A stretch of 64,000 nucleotides of DNA from positions 1 through 64,000 of the forward strand of contig JAAFIK010000014.1 of the NCBI GenBank assembly GCA_013298665.1, written 5' to 3'. Position 1 is the stretch's first letter. Every line of letters starts with the position of its first letter. A program made the translations under genes and the position numbers. Below are positions 8,674 through 17,901 of the stretch, piece by piece. This DNA is from Chitinophagales bacterium (GTDB taxonomy: Bacteria > Bacteroidota > Bacteroidia > Chitinophagales > Chitinophagaceae). A model generated the notes under the pieces. The model saw only the letters and a program-made list of their open reading frames with translations. It did not search any database and was not told where the DNA came from.

Positions 8674-10674
8674 TTACTTTATTTTTATAATTTTAATCGT
8701 TTCAAACAGTCCATTGTTTGGGGTGATGTAGTATGTACCCGCTGTTAATTGCTGTAGGTTCCAGTACAGGCGGTTGGTGCCGCTTGCAAGCACCATATTT
8801 TTTACAGCTACTTGTATGCCCGCTGTATTTACGATCCGTAGTTGTACGGTTTCGTTTGCAACGGTCTGCACCGTTAGTTGCAGTACATCTGCCACCGGGT
8901 TGGGCGTGGCAACCGCTTTCGCTTTGGTCAAGTTTTGTACAAGTTTGGCAATCGGCGAATAGGTAAACCGTCCGTCCCTGTCCGTCATTTTAAGGCGATA
9001 GAAGTTCACCCCTTGAGCGGGCAGCTTGTGCAGGTAACTGTACTGCTTTTGTTGCAAACTGTTGCCCGCGGCAGGCAAACTGGCTACCGGAGCGAACTGC
9101 AGGCCATCTATACCCCACTCCACTTCAAAACTTTTGGTGTTTACTTCTCCTTCTGTTGTCCAGTGCAGTTGGGTTTGCTGCCGGCTGGTGGCCGCCGTAA
9201 AACTCACCAATGTTAGAGGTAATGTGGTGGTAATGGTTTTAATACCTGCGGCATCGGTCTGGCTGTTGGTGATGGGTGGTGCGGTAGTGTAGGTAAAGGT
9301 CACCGGGTTGGTGGCTCCGTTCAGTTTTACCGTATTGCCATTGGTACCGCCCGCCGTGATATCCACCGTAACAATAAAGTAACGGGTTGTACCGGCGGCG
9401 ATGGCCTGACTGCCCAGGTTTGGGTTATAGGTGGTGGGTGCTGCGAACAGGGCAGAATTGCTTGTGATTTGCGTGGCGCCGGTAAGGCTGGGCGTGGTGT
9501 TGCTGAAAATTCGGTAGTTCTGTAAGTCGTTGTTGTCGTGGGTACCTGTAAGTGTGAACGACATACCGGTAATGGTTACCGGCAATGTGGTTACATCCAC
9601 TTTGGCGATGTATACAATATTGTTGTTGCTTCCCTGCGCCACATTGCCGCCCGTTACCGCCTCGCTGCTGATGGTAACCCCCGCGGCCTGTATGGTAGTT
9701 ATACCCGTAACATCGGTTTGGTTGTTGGTGATGAGGGGTGCGGTAGTGTAGGTAAAGGTCACGGGGTTGGTGGCTCCGTTCATTTTTACCGTATTGCCAT
9801 TGGTACCGCCCGCCGTGATATCCACCGTAACAATAAAGTAACGGGTTGCACCGGCGGCGATGGCCTGACTGCCCAGGTTTGGGTTATAGGTGGTGGGTGC
9901 TGCGAACAGGGCAGAATTGCTTGTGATTTGCGTGGCGCCGGTAAGGCTGGGCGTGGTGTTGCTGAAAATTCGGTAGTTCTGTAAGTCGTTGTTGTCGTGG
10001 GTACCTGTAAGTGTGAACGACATACCGGTAATGGTTACCGGCAATGTGGTTACATCCACTTTGGCGATGTATACAATATTGTTGTTGCTTCCCTGCGCCA
10101 CATTGCCGCCCGTTACCGCCTCGCTGCTGATGGTAACCCCCGCGGCCTGTATGGTAGTTATACCCGTAACATCGGTTTGGTTGTTGGTGATGAGGGGTGC
10201 GGTAGTGTAGGTAAAGGTCACGGGGTTGGTGGCTCCGTTCATTTTTACCGTATTGCCATTGGTACCGCCCGCCGTGATATCCACCGTAACAATAAAGTAA
10301 CGGGTTGCACCGGCGGCGATGGCCTGACTGCCCAGGTTTGGGTTATAGGTGGTGGGTGCTGCGAACAGGGCAGAATTGCTTGTGATTTGCGTGGCGCCGG
10401 TAAGGCTGGGCGTGGTGTTGCTGAAAATGCGGTAGTTCTGTAAGTCGTTGTTGTCGTGGGTACCGGTAAGTGTGAACGACATACCGGTAATGGTTACCGG
10501 CAATGTGGTTACATCCACTTTGGCGATGTATACAATATTGTTATTGCTTCCCTGCGCCACATTGCCTGCCGCCACCGGCTCGGTGGTATAAGTTACATCA
10601 GCAAGAGCCGGTTTCATCAATAACAAACATAAAATAAGTATAAGCCAAGATGGTAATATTGTATTCCGCTTCAT
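8674..10674 (-). CDS. Secreted triple-repeat protein with type IX sorting domain
   Basis: A 666-residue exported protein. The signal peptide is at about 1-25 (ILILCLLLMKPALA). Three tandem 153-residue modules follow, each beginning near GNVAQGSNNNIVYIAK and ending near TTAPLITNNQTD, with almost identical amino-acid and DNA sequence. After them comes a LPLTLVSFTA linker, a fibronectin-like stretch (TEGEVNTKSFEVEW, YSYLHK, FYRLKMTDRDGRFTYS) and a C-terminal type IX secretion signal (ATPNPVADVLQLTV ... GTYYI). The ATG at 10674 was chosen because it opens the signal peptide; a longer reading frame upstream would overlap the response regulator and lacks signal features. The repeats are probably surface-exposed; no catalytic residues were recognised. 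Confidence 0.85.
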   Translation of the reverse strand: MKRNTILPSWLILILCLLLMKPALADVTYTTEPVAAGNVAQGSNNNIVYIAKVDVTTLPVTITGMSFTLTGTHDNNDLQNYRIFSNTTPSLTGATQITSNSALFAAPTTYNPNLGSQAIAAGATRYFIVTVDITAGGTNGNTVKMNGATNPVTFTYTTAPLITNNQTDVTGITTIQAAGVTISSEAVTGGNVAQGSNNNIVYIAKVDVTTLPVTITGMSFTLTGTHDNNDLQNYRIFSNTTPSLTGATQITSNSALFAAPTTYNPNLGSQAIAAGATRYFIVTVDITAGGTNGNTVKMNGATNPVTFTYTTAPLITNNQTDVTGITTIQAAGVTISSEAVTGGNVAQGSNNNIVYIAKVDVTTLPVTITGMSFTLTGTHDNNDLQNYRIFSNTTPSLTGATQITSNSALFAAPTTYNPNLGSQAIAAGTTRYFIVTVDITAGGTNGNTVKLNGATNPVTFTYTTAPPITNSQTDAAGIKTITTTLPLTLVSFTAATSRQQTQLHWTTEGEVNTKSFEVEWGIDGLQFAPVASLPAAGNSLQQKQYSYLHKLPAQGVNFYRLKMTDRDGRFTYSPIAKLVQNLTKAKAVATPNPVADVLQLTVQTVANETVQLRIVNTAGIQVAVKNMVLASGTNRLYWNLQQLTAGTYYITPNNGLFETIKIIKIK
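9232..10608. repeat. Three tandem 459-bp near-identical repeats
   Basis: The 459-bp period (153 codons) is seen directly. Blocks such as GGTACCTGTAAGTGTGAACG recur at about 9540, 9999 and 10458 (one base different in the last). The copies are identical over long stretches, so they were recently duplicated or are being homogenised. Boundaries are approximate. The copy nearest the gene start differs most at its outer edge, which codes TTEPVAAGN instead of SSEAVTGGN. Confidence 0.9.
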
Positions 10675-10756
10675 TTCAAGTTTGTTTAATTTCAACTCAA
10701 AATTCAAGTAAAAGCGAGGGGTAAACAATAGCGAATTAGGGGGGGATGGCTGGCCC

Positions 10757-11395
10757 TTACACAATTTTTTCACGGATAGCGAGCGACACAGCTTCTGTGC
10801 CGGAGTGTACGTGCAGCTTGGCGTAAATGTTGGTAACATGCGCTTTTACCGTATCGAAAGCTACTGAAAGAGCGGCGGCAATCATTTTATAACTTTTACC
10901 TTCTACCAGCAGTTGTAATACTTTTTTTTCCTGTGCTGTAAGGCTGTAGTCTTTTGCGGCTGTTGCGGGCTGCAGGTTTTGTTTAAACAAATCCAATACT
11001 TTACGGGCAATACCCGGTGTCATGGGCGAGCCTCCGGCATCTACATTCCTGACCGCTTCGAGGTAGCCATCTGGTGTAGTATTTTTTAAAATATAACCCG
11101 ATGCACCTGCACAGATGGCATCGAAAATGTAGGCGTCGTCAAAAAAAACACTTTGTATCAGGATATTAACAGCGGGATAATGTGTTTTAATCAACTTTGT
11201 GGCTTCAATGCCATTTATGCCCGGCATTTCGATGTCCATCAGTGCGATATCGCAGGGGGCGGTTTCCAGGCTGTTGATCAGCTCACTGCAGTCGGGATAG
11301 GCACCGGCACATACGAATCCGTCAGCAGAGTTGAACAAGAACTCAAAGGTTTCCCGCAGGTGTTTGTTGTCCTCGAAAATGGCTACCCTGATCAT
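10757..11395 (-). CDS. NarL/FixJ-family response regulator
   Basis: A 212-residue transcription regulator. The receiver domain (about 1-120) has acidic residues E8-D9, the phospho-acceptor D54 in ALMDIEMPGINGIEA and a conserved Lys in GYILKN near 104. The LuxR-type helix-turn-helix is at about 145-210, with LTAQEKKVLQLLVEGKSYK and the recognition segment SVAFDTVKAHVTNIYAKL. It is encoded 94 bp downstream of a TPR histidine kinase of the matching HisKA_3 type, so the two form a cognate pair in one operon. The genes it controls cannot be read from the sequence. Confidence 0.95.
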   Translation of the reverse strand: MIRVAIFEDNKHLRETFEFLFNSADGFVCAGAYPDCSELINSLETAPCDIALMDIEMPGINGIEATKLIKTHYPAVNILIQSVFFDDAYIFDAICAGASGYILKNTTPDGYLEAVRNVDAGGSPMTPGIARKVLDLFKQNLQPATAAKDYSLTAQEKKVLQLLVEGKSYKMIAAALSVAFDTVKAHVTNIYAKLHVHSGTEAVSLAIREKIV

Positions 11396-11489
11396 AGATA
11401 CTCTTTTTACAAAACTGACAAAAAAAGGCCTCCTTTTAAATAGCGAAATAGGGTGAGTCTTTCCACGGTCTCTTATCTTCTAAGGCAGG

Positions 11490-13409
11490 TTATGCCTGGA
11501 AGGGGAGGCCAGGTATGGTTAATACAACGGCCGTTCCCGTACCTGGTTGCGAATGAAACCCTATCGTGCCACCCAACTCTTTCGCCCTGTGCTGCATATT
11601 ACTCAGGCCATTGCCTTTTGTTACCCTATTGCTGTCAAAGCCCTTTCCGGAATCTCTCACTTCAAGCACCAGTTCTTTATGCTGAAAAGCCAGTTTGATC
11701 TCCAGCTTTGCCGTATCAGCGTACTTCGCTGCATTGTTTACCGCTTCTTTAAAAATAAGGTAAATGTTTTTCCGTTGTTCCATGGTGAGTTTTACCTTTT
11801 CCAAACCGTTTAGTTCCATCAATACTTCAATGTTTTTACTGCTGCCTATTTCATAAGCAAAACGCTCCATGCGTTGCTTAAGGCTTACGGCTTCCGTTTC
11901 CCCTGGTTTTATCATCCACACAATGTCCCCCATTTTGTCCATGGTTTCTTTGGCGTTGTTGCTCATTCTTGACAATATATCTTTCTGAAGGCTTTCGTTG
12001 CCTTTGGCCGCCATTTGGCTCAGCATGTGTATGCTGCTGAGTGAACTGCCCACTTCATCGTGCAGGTCGGCCGCTATCTGGTTGCGGAGTTCCAGCTCTT
12101 TCAGGTGCTGGCGCAGCCGGTTACGGTTGATCAGTAAGCCGATTCCTGCCAGCAGGAGTACGGCAATGGCTGCGGCGGCAATCATCAAAAAACGCTGCTG
12201 CCTGAGCTGCTGTGTCTGTAAAGCCCGGTTTTTGTTCAGCAGGAGGATTTCCTTGTCTTTTTCATTGACTTTAAACCTGGTTTGCATAGCAGCCAGCTCC
12301 TCATCAAACTTAATTTTTACCAAAGAGTCGCTCAATGCTTTGCTTACCTTCAGATAAGCATAGGCATTTTTATAGTCGCCTGCTTTAAAATATCCCTCGG
12401 CTAAAATCCCCGCAGAAGACAGGCTTGTCTCACTTGCTGTTGTTGCCGATGTAATTGAGAGGCTTTCTGTGGCCGATTTGATGGCAGCAGCGGTACTGTC
12501 GGTTTTTAAATATACGCTGCTCAGCATATTTTGTGCTGCTGCAAGCTGCAGCTTATTGTTTTTTTCTTTGGCTATTTCAACGGCTTTTCGTGCATTTTTT
12601 TCGGCCTGCTGCTTATCTCCTTTTTTCAGCCATATGTTGCCGAGATTGCTGTAATACTCGGATAGGTTGTTCTCCTGTTTGACTGTTGTGGCTATGGCTA
12701 TTGCTTTTTCAAAACTACTGATCCCTTGTTCATACTCTTTTTTGTGTGTATATATGGTGCCGAGCTTATTGAGTATATCGGCCATTGGTATTGAATCTCT
12801 GGCGGCGGCATGCTCATCGTAAGCCTTTTCGTAATACATTTTGCTCTGGTCATAATCGCCCTGGGTATAATACACGGCAGCCATTATTTTATACAGGTAC
12901 ACAATAGTTGTTTTGTTACCTGCTTTTGCTGCATAATACATAGCAGTATCGCAGTCGGTAAGCGATTGTTTGAGTTTGCCGAGCTTCTGCTGGTACTCGG
13001 CCCTTGTGCGGTAGCAGAATGCCAGGCGGTCGACCCTGCCTGTCTTTTTATAGCCTGCAATGGCACTGTCGATATACAGCACGGCCTTTGGCAGTTTATT
13101 CAGTAATCCGTAGCAATAGGAGGCATTTATCATGCAAACAACCATCCCTTTCTGATAGTTAAGTTGCCTGGCCAGTGTTATCCCTTTTTTGCTGTATTCA
13201 ATACCCTGCAAGGCATCCGTACCTGCGGTGATGGCACCCAGCAAGTGGTATGCACTTACCTTGCCTGTATCGTTGCGGGGGTTATTGATGATGGAAAGCA
13301 ATGAATCGCTGTTCAGTGTCATCATTGCAACATTAGTTTTGTGCATCTGTGCAGCGGCATTACCAGTAATCAGGCTGATGAAAACGACAATGACAATAAA
13401 TGACTTCAT
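11490..13409 (-). CDS. TPR-containing HisKA_3 (NarX/DesK-type) sensor histidine kinase
   Basis: A 639-residue kinase. After a signal peptide (about 1-20, TGNAAAQ), residues about 40-370 form tetratricopeptide repeats (for example YDQSKMYYEKAYDEHA, YEQGISSFEKAIAIA, KGDKQQAEKNARKAVEIA). A coiled segment follows, then one membrane helix near 405-425 (MIAAAAIAVLLLAGIGLL). The HisKA_3 dimerisation helix has DLHDEVGSSLSSIH (phospho-His near 452). The HATPase core has the N-box IFKEAVNNAAKYA and G-boxes DSGKGFD and GNGLSNM. TPRs outside the membrane suggest sensing of a periplasmic protein or peptide; that is inference. The partner NarL-type regulator follows on the same strand. Confidence 0.94.
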   Translation of the reverse strand: MKSFIVIVVFISLITGNAAAQMHKTNVAMMTLNSDSLLSIINNPRNDTGKVSAYHLLGAITAGTDALQGIEYSKKGITLARQLNYQKGMVVCMINASYCYGLLNKLPKAVLYIDSAIAGYKKTGRVDRLAFCYRTRAEYQQKLGKLKQSLTDCDTAMYYAAKAGNKTTIVYLYKIMAAVYYTQGDYDQSKMYYEKAYDEHAAARDSIPMADILNKLGTIYTHKKEYEQGISSFEKAIAIATTVKQENNLSEYYSNLGNIWLKKGDKQQAEKNARKAVEIAKEKNNKLQLAAAQNMLSSVYLKTDSTAAAIKSATESLSITSATTASETSLSSAGILAEGYFKAGDYKNAYAYLKVSKALSDSLVKIKFDEELAAMQTRFKVNEKDKEILLLNKNRALQTQQLRQQRFLMIAAAAIAVLLLAGIGLLINRNRLRQHLKELELRNQIAADLHDEVGSSLSSIHMLSQMAAKGNESLQKDILSRMSNNAKETMDKMGDIVWMIKPGETEAVSLKQRMERFAYEIGSSKNIEVLMELNGLEKVKLTMEQRKNIYLIFKEAVNNAAKYADTAKLEIKLAFQHKELVLEVRDSGKGFDSNRVTKGNGLSNMQHRAKELGGTIGFHSQPGTGTAVVLTIPGLPFQA

Positions 13410-13563
13410 GTGTTTGTTGGCTATTTTAAAACGGCTACGGTCTTACAGGCGACTAATGTACAAAGAATCCGTTTCTCCGTCATAAAATAAAGCTTATCCG
13501 GCCGGGTCGCAGTTGAACATTCATGGCACGGCCTCCGGTGATCGATGGGTTTCTTTCTGCTGC

Positions 13564-14436
13564 TTAATACGGCGTGGTTGCGCATACCCCTATCCCTGCA
13601 TTAAAGTAAGCACCCTGGGTGATGGTTAGTCCGGGGCCAAATGTGATACCTGTGGAAGATTGCAGCATCGTGGAAGAGGTGGATGAAAAGGTAAGGTTGG
13701 CGCTGGTAGTAATGGCACCACCTACCAAGCGGGCATATACTTTATTGGCCCCAAAGGTTTGGTTGCTCATAAACAGGCTCACTGCCGTATTGCAGGCACT
13801 GCAGGCGGCACTGGTGATATCATCACCGGCTTCCCAATAATTTTTGCTTTGGCCGCAGATAACGGGTATGCGGTGGTCGGCATCGCTCATAAAACCGCCT
13901 GCTGTGCTGATCTGTACATTGCCGGGGTTGTTGGGATGCCGTACTTCAAAGTGCAGGTGCGGGCCACTGGCAGCGCCAATTTCACACTCATAGCCCACCA
14001 ATTGCCCTGCGTTTACAAATTCACCTACCGTTAAGCCCGCACTTACCGCACTACTGTTGCGGCGCATGTGGCTGTACTTGGTCCATTCGCCATTGGCGTG
14101 CTCTATCCACAAATAATTGTTGTAATCGCTGCAATTTTGCGTACAGTCGGGGCCATGCACATCGAAGCCATCCTGTATCCTGCGCACATAGCCCGCGGCT
14201 GCCGCCACAATCGGATAATTGGTGGTGCAACTGCCACCATTGCCATTGCCACTCATGTCATAGCGGCCCACGGGCGAATGTGTAAAATGATCGTTGGTGA
14301 TATGTACATCAGTGCCAGCAGCATAAGGCACCCGGTAAATATTGCGGCTCATTTCAAACTGTGGCTGCGCGATAGCCATTACCGGGATAAGGCAGATGGC
14401 TAAAATGCTGCTGTTGATTTTCTTTTTCATGTTCAT
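13564..14436 (-). CDS. Secreted M23-family metallopeptidase
   Basis: A 290-residue exported LAS/M23 endopeptidase. The signal peptide ends near residue 23 (PVMAIAQ). Zinc-binding candidates are the His and Asp in HSPVGRYD (about 53-60) and the HLHFE motif near 163-167, with the supporting YSHM near 122. Such enzymes cut Gly-rich or peptidoglycan cross-links. The C-terminal about 75 residues (from SACNTAVSLF) form a small beta-rich module that also ends the adjacent M43 peptidase, suggesting a shared surface-targeting or stacking domain. Its ATG lies 3 bp after the M43 stop, so the two are cotranscribed. Confidence 0.88.
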   Translation of the reverse strand: MNMKKKINSSILAICLIPVMAIAQPQFEMSRNIYRVPYAAGTDVHITNDHFTHSPVGRYDMSGNGNGGSCTTNYPIVAAAAGYVRRIQDGFDVHGPDCTQNCSDYNNYLWIEHANGEWTKYSHMRRNSSAVSAGLTVGEFVNAGQLVGYECEIGAASGPHLHFEVRHPNNPGNVQISTAGGFMSDADHRIPVICGQSKNYWEAGDDITSAACSACNTAVSLFMSNQTFGANKVYARLVGGAITTSANLTFSSTSSTMLQSSTGITFGPGLTITQGAYFNAGIGVCATTPY

Positions 14437-14439
14437 TGT

Positions 14440-15621
14440 TTAGTTACATCCTGAAATAGCAGCATTGGCCAATCCCCCGCTGCCCGGCGCAAAAGTGGTA
14501 CCCGGTGTAAAAATAACGGCTGTGCCTGCGGCAAAATATGCTTTGGAAGCGCCGGTATGCGTAACCGTATTGTTTGCAAGACCGCTTACCGTAGTACGGG
14601 CACCATACACCCTTACTTTATCGGTGTTTGCATTAATGGTGGTGAGCAATACTACATCTTCAGCCACACGAAAATATACCGGCCCGGTTATATCGTTGAT
14701 GGTGGCGTGTGTACGTGTGCGCTGGTTGGGGGTAATGGCCGTGGATGTAAAAGAGATACATTCCCAGGGCATATAGCTCATGATGTTGATGGTGGAAGGA
14801 TTGTACTGAAGGCCATCACAGGCATTGGCATAGTTGCGGCTGTAGACGCAGTTATTTACATAATCTTCCGACTGGTTGGTTGACGTGCGGTAATCGGCCT
14901 GTGTGTCACAGCAAAGGTCGCCACCGGTGGTACAGTTATAGCAGGAATTGCCTGTATTTCTGGTAACGGTTTCCTGCAGGTCGTTGTAGCGGGCAAAAGT
15001 ATGGTACAGCCCCAGGCAATGTCCCATTTCATGCCCAAAAATAGAGTGCACATTACTGCTGGTTACCGCCCATCGTGCCACACTTAAAAAATGATTGGGT
15101 ATGCCATAAGCGTTGCCGCTGCTGCCATTGTTGTTCAGGTAATTGTAATGGATAAAAATCGTCATGGCGCCATCCACATCATAATCATTGTTGCGGATGT
15201 AGTTTTCATAAGTACCGTCGTCCAGCAAAGCATCGCTGTTAAAGTTATTCAGGTAGGTGTCATTAATATAATCCAGCCCCACTAACTGGAAGCAGATATT
15301 GTGGCCATTGTACTGCCCGTTCATTTCATCAAAATTCTGGATGGCAGTTGCGGCAGTACAGCCGGGCAGGCTGCCATCGTTCTGCCGCACAATTCGGATA
15401 AAGACCCTTACCACATAAGGAGCCGAGAAATTGATCCCCCTCGTATCGCTTTGCCGCCCGGCCAGGGTTTTGGCCAAAAAGGCTTCCGCATGCTTCATGT
15501 AATAACCACTGTCGTGTACCTCCGTTTGGCATACCGGATGGTTGGGGTATGCTTTTTCCTGGGCGGAAAGGCTAAGCGTTTGCAGTAATACCAGTGTCAA
15601 CTGTATGATTCGTTTCATCAT
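14440..15621 (-). CDS. Secreted M43 (pappalysin-type) metalloprotease
   Basis: A 393-residue exported zinc protease. The signal peptide ends near residue 20 (TLSLSAQ). The metzincin signature HEMGHCLGLYH occurs near residue 200, giving three His ligands and the catalytic Glu. A downstream Met-turn (INIMSYMPW) lies near 280. Several Cys residues in between (NSCYNCTTGGDLCCDT) fit the disulfide-rich pappalysin fold. The C-terminal about 75 residues carry a beta module (AYFAAGTAVIFTPG ... AISGC) like that of the neighbouring M23 peptidase. It is the first gene of a two-gene protease operon. Substrate unknown. Confidence 0.9.
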   Translation of the reverse strand: MMKRIIQLTLVLLQTLSLSAQEKAYPNHPVCQTEVHDSGYYMKHAEAFLAKTLAGRQSDTRGINFSAPYVVRVFIRIVRQNDGSLPGCTAATAIQNFDEMNGQYNGHNICFQLVGLDYINDTYLNNFNSDALLDDGTYENYIRNNDYDVDGAMTIFIHYNYLNNNGSSGNAYGIPNHFLSVARWAVTSSNVHSIFGHEMGHCLGLYHTFARYNDLQETVTRNTGNSCYNCTTGGDLCCDTQADYRTSTNQSEDYVNNCVYSRNYANACDGLQYNPSTINIMSYMPWECISFTSTAITPNQRTRTHATINDITGPVYFRVAEDVVLLTTINANTDKVRVYGARTTVSGLANNTVTHTGASKAYFAAGTAVIFTPGTTFAPGSGGLANAAISGCN

Positions 15622-15650
15622 GATGCGCTTATTTTACAGGTTATTTACCA

Positions 15651-16742
15651 TTACCGGCGATTTTTCTTTTCGAGATCAGACAGTTTTTTCTCCAGTTCCA
15701 GCACATACAGCGTAAGCTCTTCAATCTTTTCCATCATCCTGCGCTGCATATCGCCCACATCCATGCCGCTCTTTTCCACGTCTTTAGCAGCGGGAATATT
15801 GGGCAGGTGTTTGTTTTCGCTGATGTATTGGCGCAATTTGTCAAAAGAAGGGAGCTTGTATTTACTGTCAAACACATAGTCGGGCCAGGCACCGGTAAGC
15901 TGTACCCGCAATTCGGTGCAGATGGCTTTACCGGCTACGGATAAGGTATAGCCGGTGGGTACTGCCGTACCGCCAATCTGCACCTGCCCGCCATTGTTCT
16001 GGAAAAATAAAGTAGAAGCGGCCCCGTTGTTGCGGGCAATGATTTCGTTGTTATCGATTACTATATTGGCTCCGGCTTCGGTACCCAGCATCGCAAAGCC
16101 GTTTTGGGTATTGGTCAACCCGGCGTCCTGTCCGTTGGCAATGTGCAGGCGGGCAAGCGGTGTTGTGGTAGCTATACCCACATTGCCATCCGGCGCTACA
16201 GTAAGGCGATCACCGCCATTAACCCGGGTAATGACTTTGCCTGTATTGTTGCTGGCATATGTAGCCAGTTTAAGGTCATTGCCATCCAGGTACACGGTTC
16301 CCGTTGCTGTATTGCCCTGGTAGAAACTGATCTGCGGATTACTGTTGCCCAGGCGGATTAATTCATTGATGCCGTTGATGTGCAATTTGGTTGCTGGTAA
16401 ACTGGTGCCGATGCCTACACTGTCGGTTGTATAGACCACCTGTTCGGTAAGGCTGCTGTTCCTGATCCAGGAGCGGCTGTCCACCACATCCCGCCAAATG
16501 TTTTCAGTACGCACCCTGAAACGCTGGTAAGTGGTATCGTAGATCAGGGTGCCGTTTTTGGCAGTTGTCATACTACTGATTGATGTGCCGGATGTACGTG
16601 GAATCAGCAGCCCCTTATTGAAACTCTTCAGGTCCAGGATCGCATTTGCGTCTGCCGTACTGCCATCGGTATTGATGGCTACCTGTGCATAAACGCTGCC
16701 GGTACAAAAAATAAAAGCAGCAGAGATGAAATAAATCTTCAT
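15651..16742 (-). CDS. Secreted tail-fibre-like protein with C-terminal coiled coil
   Basis: A 363-residue exported protein. The ATG at 16742 was chosen because it starts the signal peptide (MKIYFISAAFIFCTGSVYAQ). It has the ILDLKSFNKGLLIPRTS module and the YDTTYQRFRVRTENIW strand near the N-terminus. NVGIATTTPLARLHI-type tail-fibre turns follow. The C-terminal region (KLPSFDKLRQYISENKHLPNIPAAKDV, then a Leu/Glu/Lys coiled coil to the end) is a frequent ending in Bacteroidota cell-surface fibre proteins. It is a paralogue of the products at 4491-5993 and 6140-8374. No enzyme motif; function unknown. Confidence 0.78.
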   Translation of the reverse strand: MKIYFISAAFIFCTGSVYAQVAINTDGSTADANAILDLKSFNKGLLIPRTSGTSISSMTTAKNGTLIYDTTYQRFRVRTENIWRDVVDSRSWIRNSSLTEQVVYTTDSVGIGTSLPATKLHINGINELIRLGNSNPQISFYQGNTATGTVYLDGNDLKLATYASNNTGKVITRVNGGDRLTVAPDGNVGIATTTPLARLHIANGQDAGLTNTQNGFAMLGTEAGANIVIDNNEIIARNNGAASTLFFQNNGGQVQIGGTAVPTGYTLSVAGKAICTELRVQLTGAWPDYVFDSKYKLPSFDKLRQYISENKHLPNIPAAKDVEKSGMDVGDMQRRMMEKIEELTLYVLELEKKLSDLEKKNRR

Positions 16743-16874
16743 GGTGAAAAATTTTGATACTGCATAATTACAAACAGGCCGGAGGAGCAGCAATTGTAAT
16801 GATCGAAAGGTAGAAATCGGTTAGCTTCCGGCTTCCTGTTTCCCCCAACGCGCCCAAAGTTGTACCTTTACCCT

Positions 16875-17321
16875 ATGGAATATATCAGGCATGCAGACAT
16901 CCGCTGGAGCGATCTCGACCCCAATTTTCACCTCAGGCATTCAATGTATTACGATATCTGTGCTTCAATACGTATGGGGCTGATGTCGGAGATGGGGATT
17001 ACGCCTGTACTTTTACAGCAGCATCATATTGGCCCGGTTCTTTTTCGGGAAGAATGTCTGTTTAAGCGTGAAATACGTTTTGGCGACCTGCTGAAGGTGC
17101 ATATAAATATTGCGCAACTGAGCCGGGATTTCCGCAAATGGAGTATGTACCACGAACTATGGATCAATGAAGCGACTTTGGCCGCAACGCTTATGGTTGA
17201 TGGAGCCTGGATGGATACGGAGGCCCGGAAGATTACCGCACCTCCGCCTTTGTTTGCCGAGGCATTCGACCGGATACCCAAAACGGGAACCTTTGCCTGG
17301 CATGAGGCGAACGGGCAATAA
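16875..17321 (+). CDS. Acyl-CoA thioesterase (4HBT hot-dog family)
   Basis: A 148-residue single hot-dog-fold protein. The N-terminal block HADIRWSDLDPNFHLRHSMYYD resembles the family's D..D..GH(V/L)N active-site segment: the Asp is present, and FHLRH stands in place of the usual GHVNN. RFGDLLKVHINIAQ and KWSMYHELW follow the usual strand order. The ATG at 16875 is preferred over an upstream TTG. A -7-like element (TACCTTTA, 16863-16870) ends only 4 bp before this ATG, so the message could be nearly leaderless. Substrate cannot be predicted. Confidence 0.75.
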   Translation: MEYIRHADIRWSDLDPNFHLRHSMYYDICASIRMGLMSEMGITPVLLQQHHIGPVLFREECLFKREIRFGDLLKVHINIAQLSRDFRKWSMYHELWINEATLAATLMVDGAWMDTEARKITAPPPLFAEAFDRIPKTGTFAWHEANGQ

Positions 17322-17379
17322 AAAATCCGCTGCTGAGCGGAATAAGGCAAGTGAAATATAAATGATCGGGAGAAGAAGA

Positions 17380-17733
17380 TTAATGCCTGATCACAATTTT
17401 GAAGCCGGTATAGCCCTGGCGCATGTCGGGCATGGCTGCAATATGTTGTTTGGATGGCACCACAAAAACATTGTTACCCTTTTGATAAGTAATGTTGGCG
17501 TTGCTGCTGAAAACCTTATTGTTGAATGTAGTCCGGCTTAACTGGCTGTTTTTATACGTAAAACCAGACCTGAGGTTGAAACTGATCGCACTTCTCAGGG
17601 ATACGGTATTATTGAAATTGGCAGTGAGGATTTTGAGTTTGTTTTTCTTACCCATTCCCCGGTCAGCCACAGCGCTGAGTGTAATGCCGGTAAGCATTAC
17701 TACTGCAAATATTATTCTCGCTGTTCTGAACAT
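17380..17733 (-). CDS. Small secreted hypothetical protein
   Basis: A 117-residue protein with an N-terminal signal peptide (MFRTARIIFAVVMLTGITLSAVA). The mature part is basic and rich in Asn, Ser and aromatic residues, predicted to be beta-strand rich (FNLRSGFTYKNSQL, NVFVVPSKQHI). No known domain was recognised. The ATG at 17733 fits the signal peptide; a -7 box (TATATTTG on the minus strand, 17760-17767) lies 27 bp upstream and supports this start. It converges with the thioesterase gene, leaving about 58 bp between the two stops. Confidence 0.6.
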   Translation of the reverse strand: MFRTARIIFAVVMLTGITLSAVADRGMGKKNKLKILTANFNNTVSLRSAISFNLRSGFTYKNSQLSRTTFNNKVFSSNANITYQKGNNVFVVPSKQHIAAMPDMRQGYTGFKIVIRH

Positions 17734-17901
17734 TGTTGGTGTGTTGTTGTTTCTGGACACAAATATATAATTTTTTTTTGGGTAATCCACTACCGTTCAT
17801 CACCTATTTTCACATATAATTAACGTTCGACGGAAAAAAAAGTTACAGGAAAAAGCCATTATTTTGTTTTTTCGTTGTACTTTAGGTAAACCTGAAAAAG
17901 A

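Noticed and set aside
9538-10443. Pair of near-identical 148-codon plus-strand frames
   Set aside because: They are antisense to the 459-bp repeats and are identical only because the repeats are.
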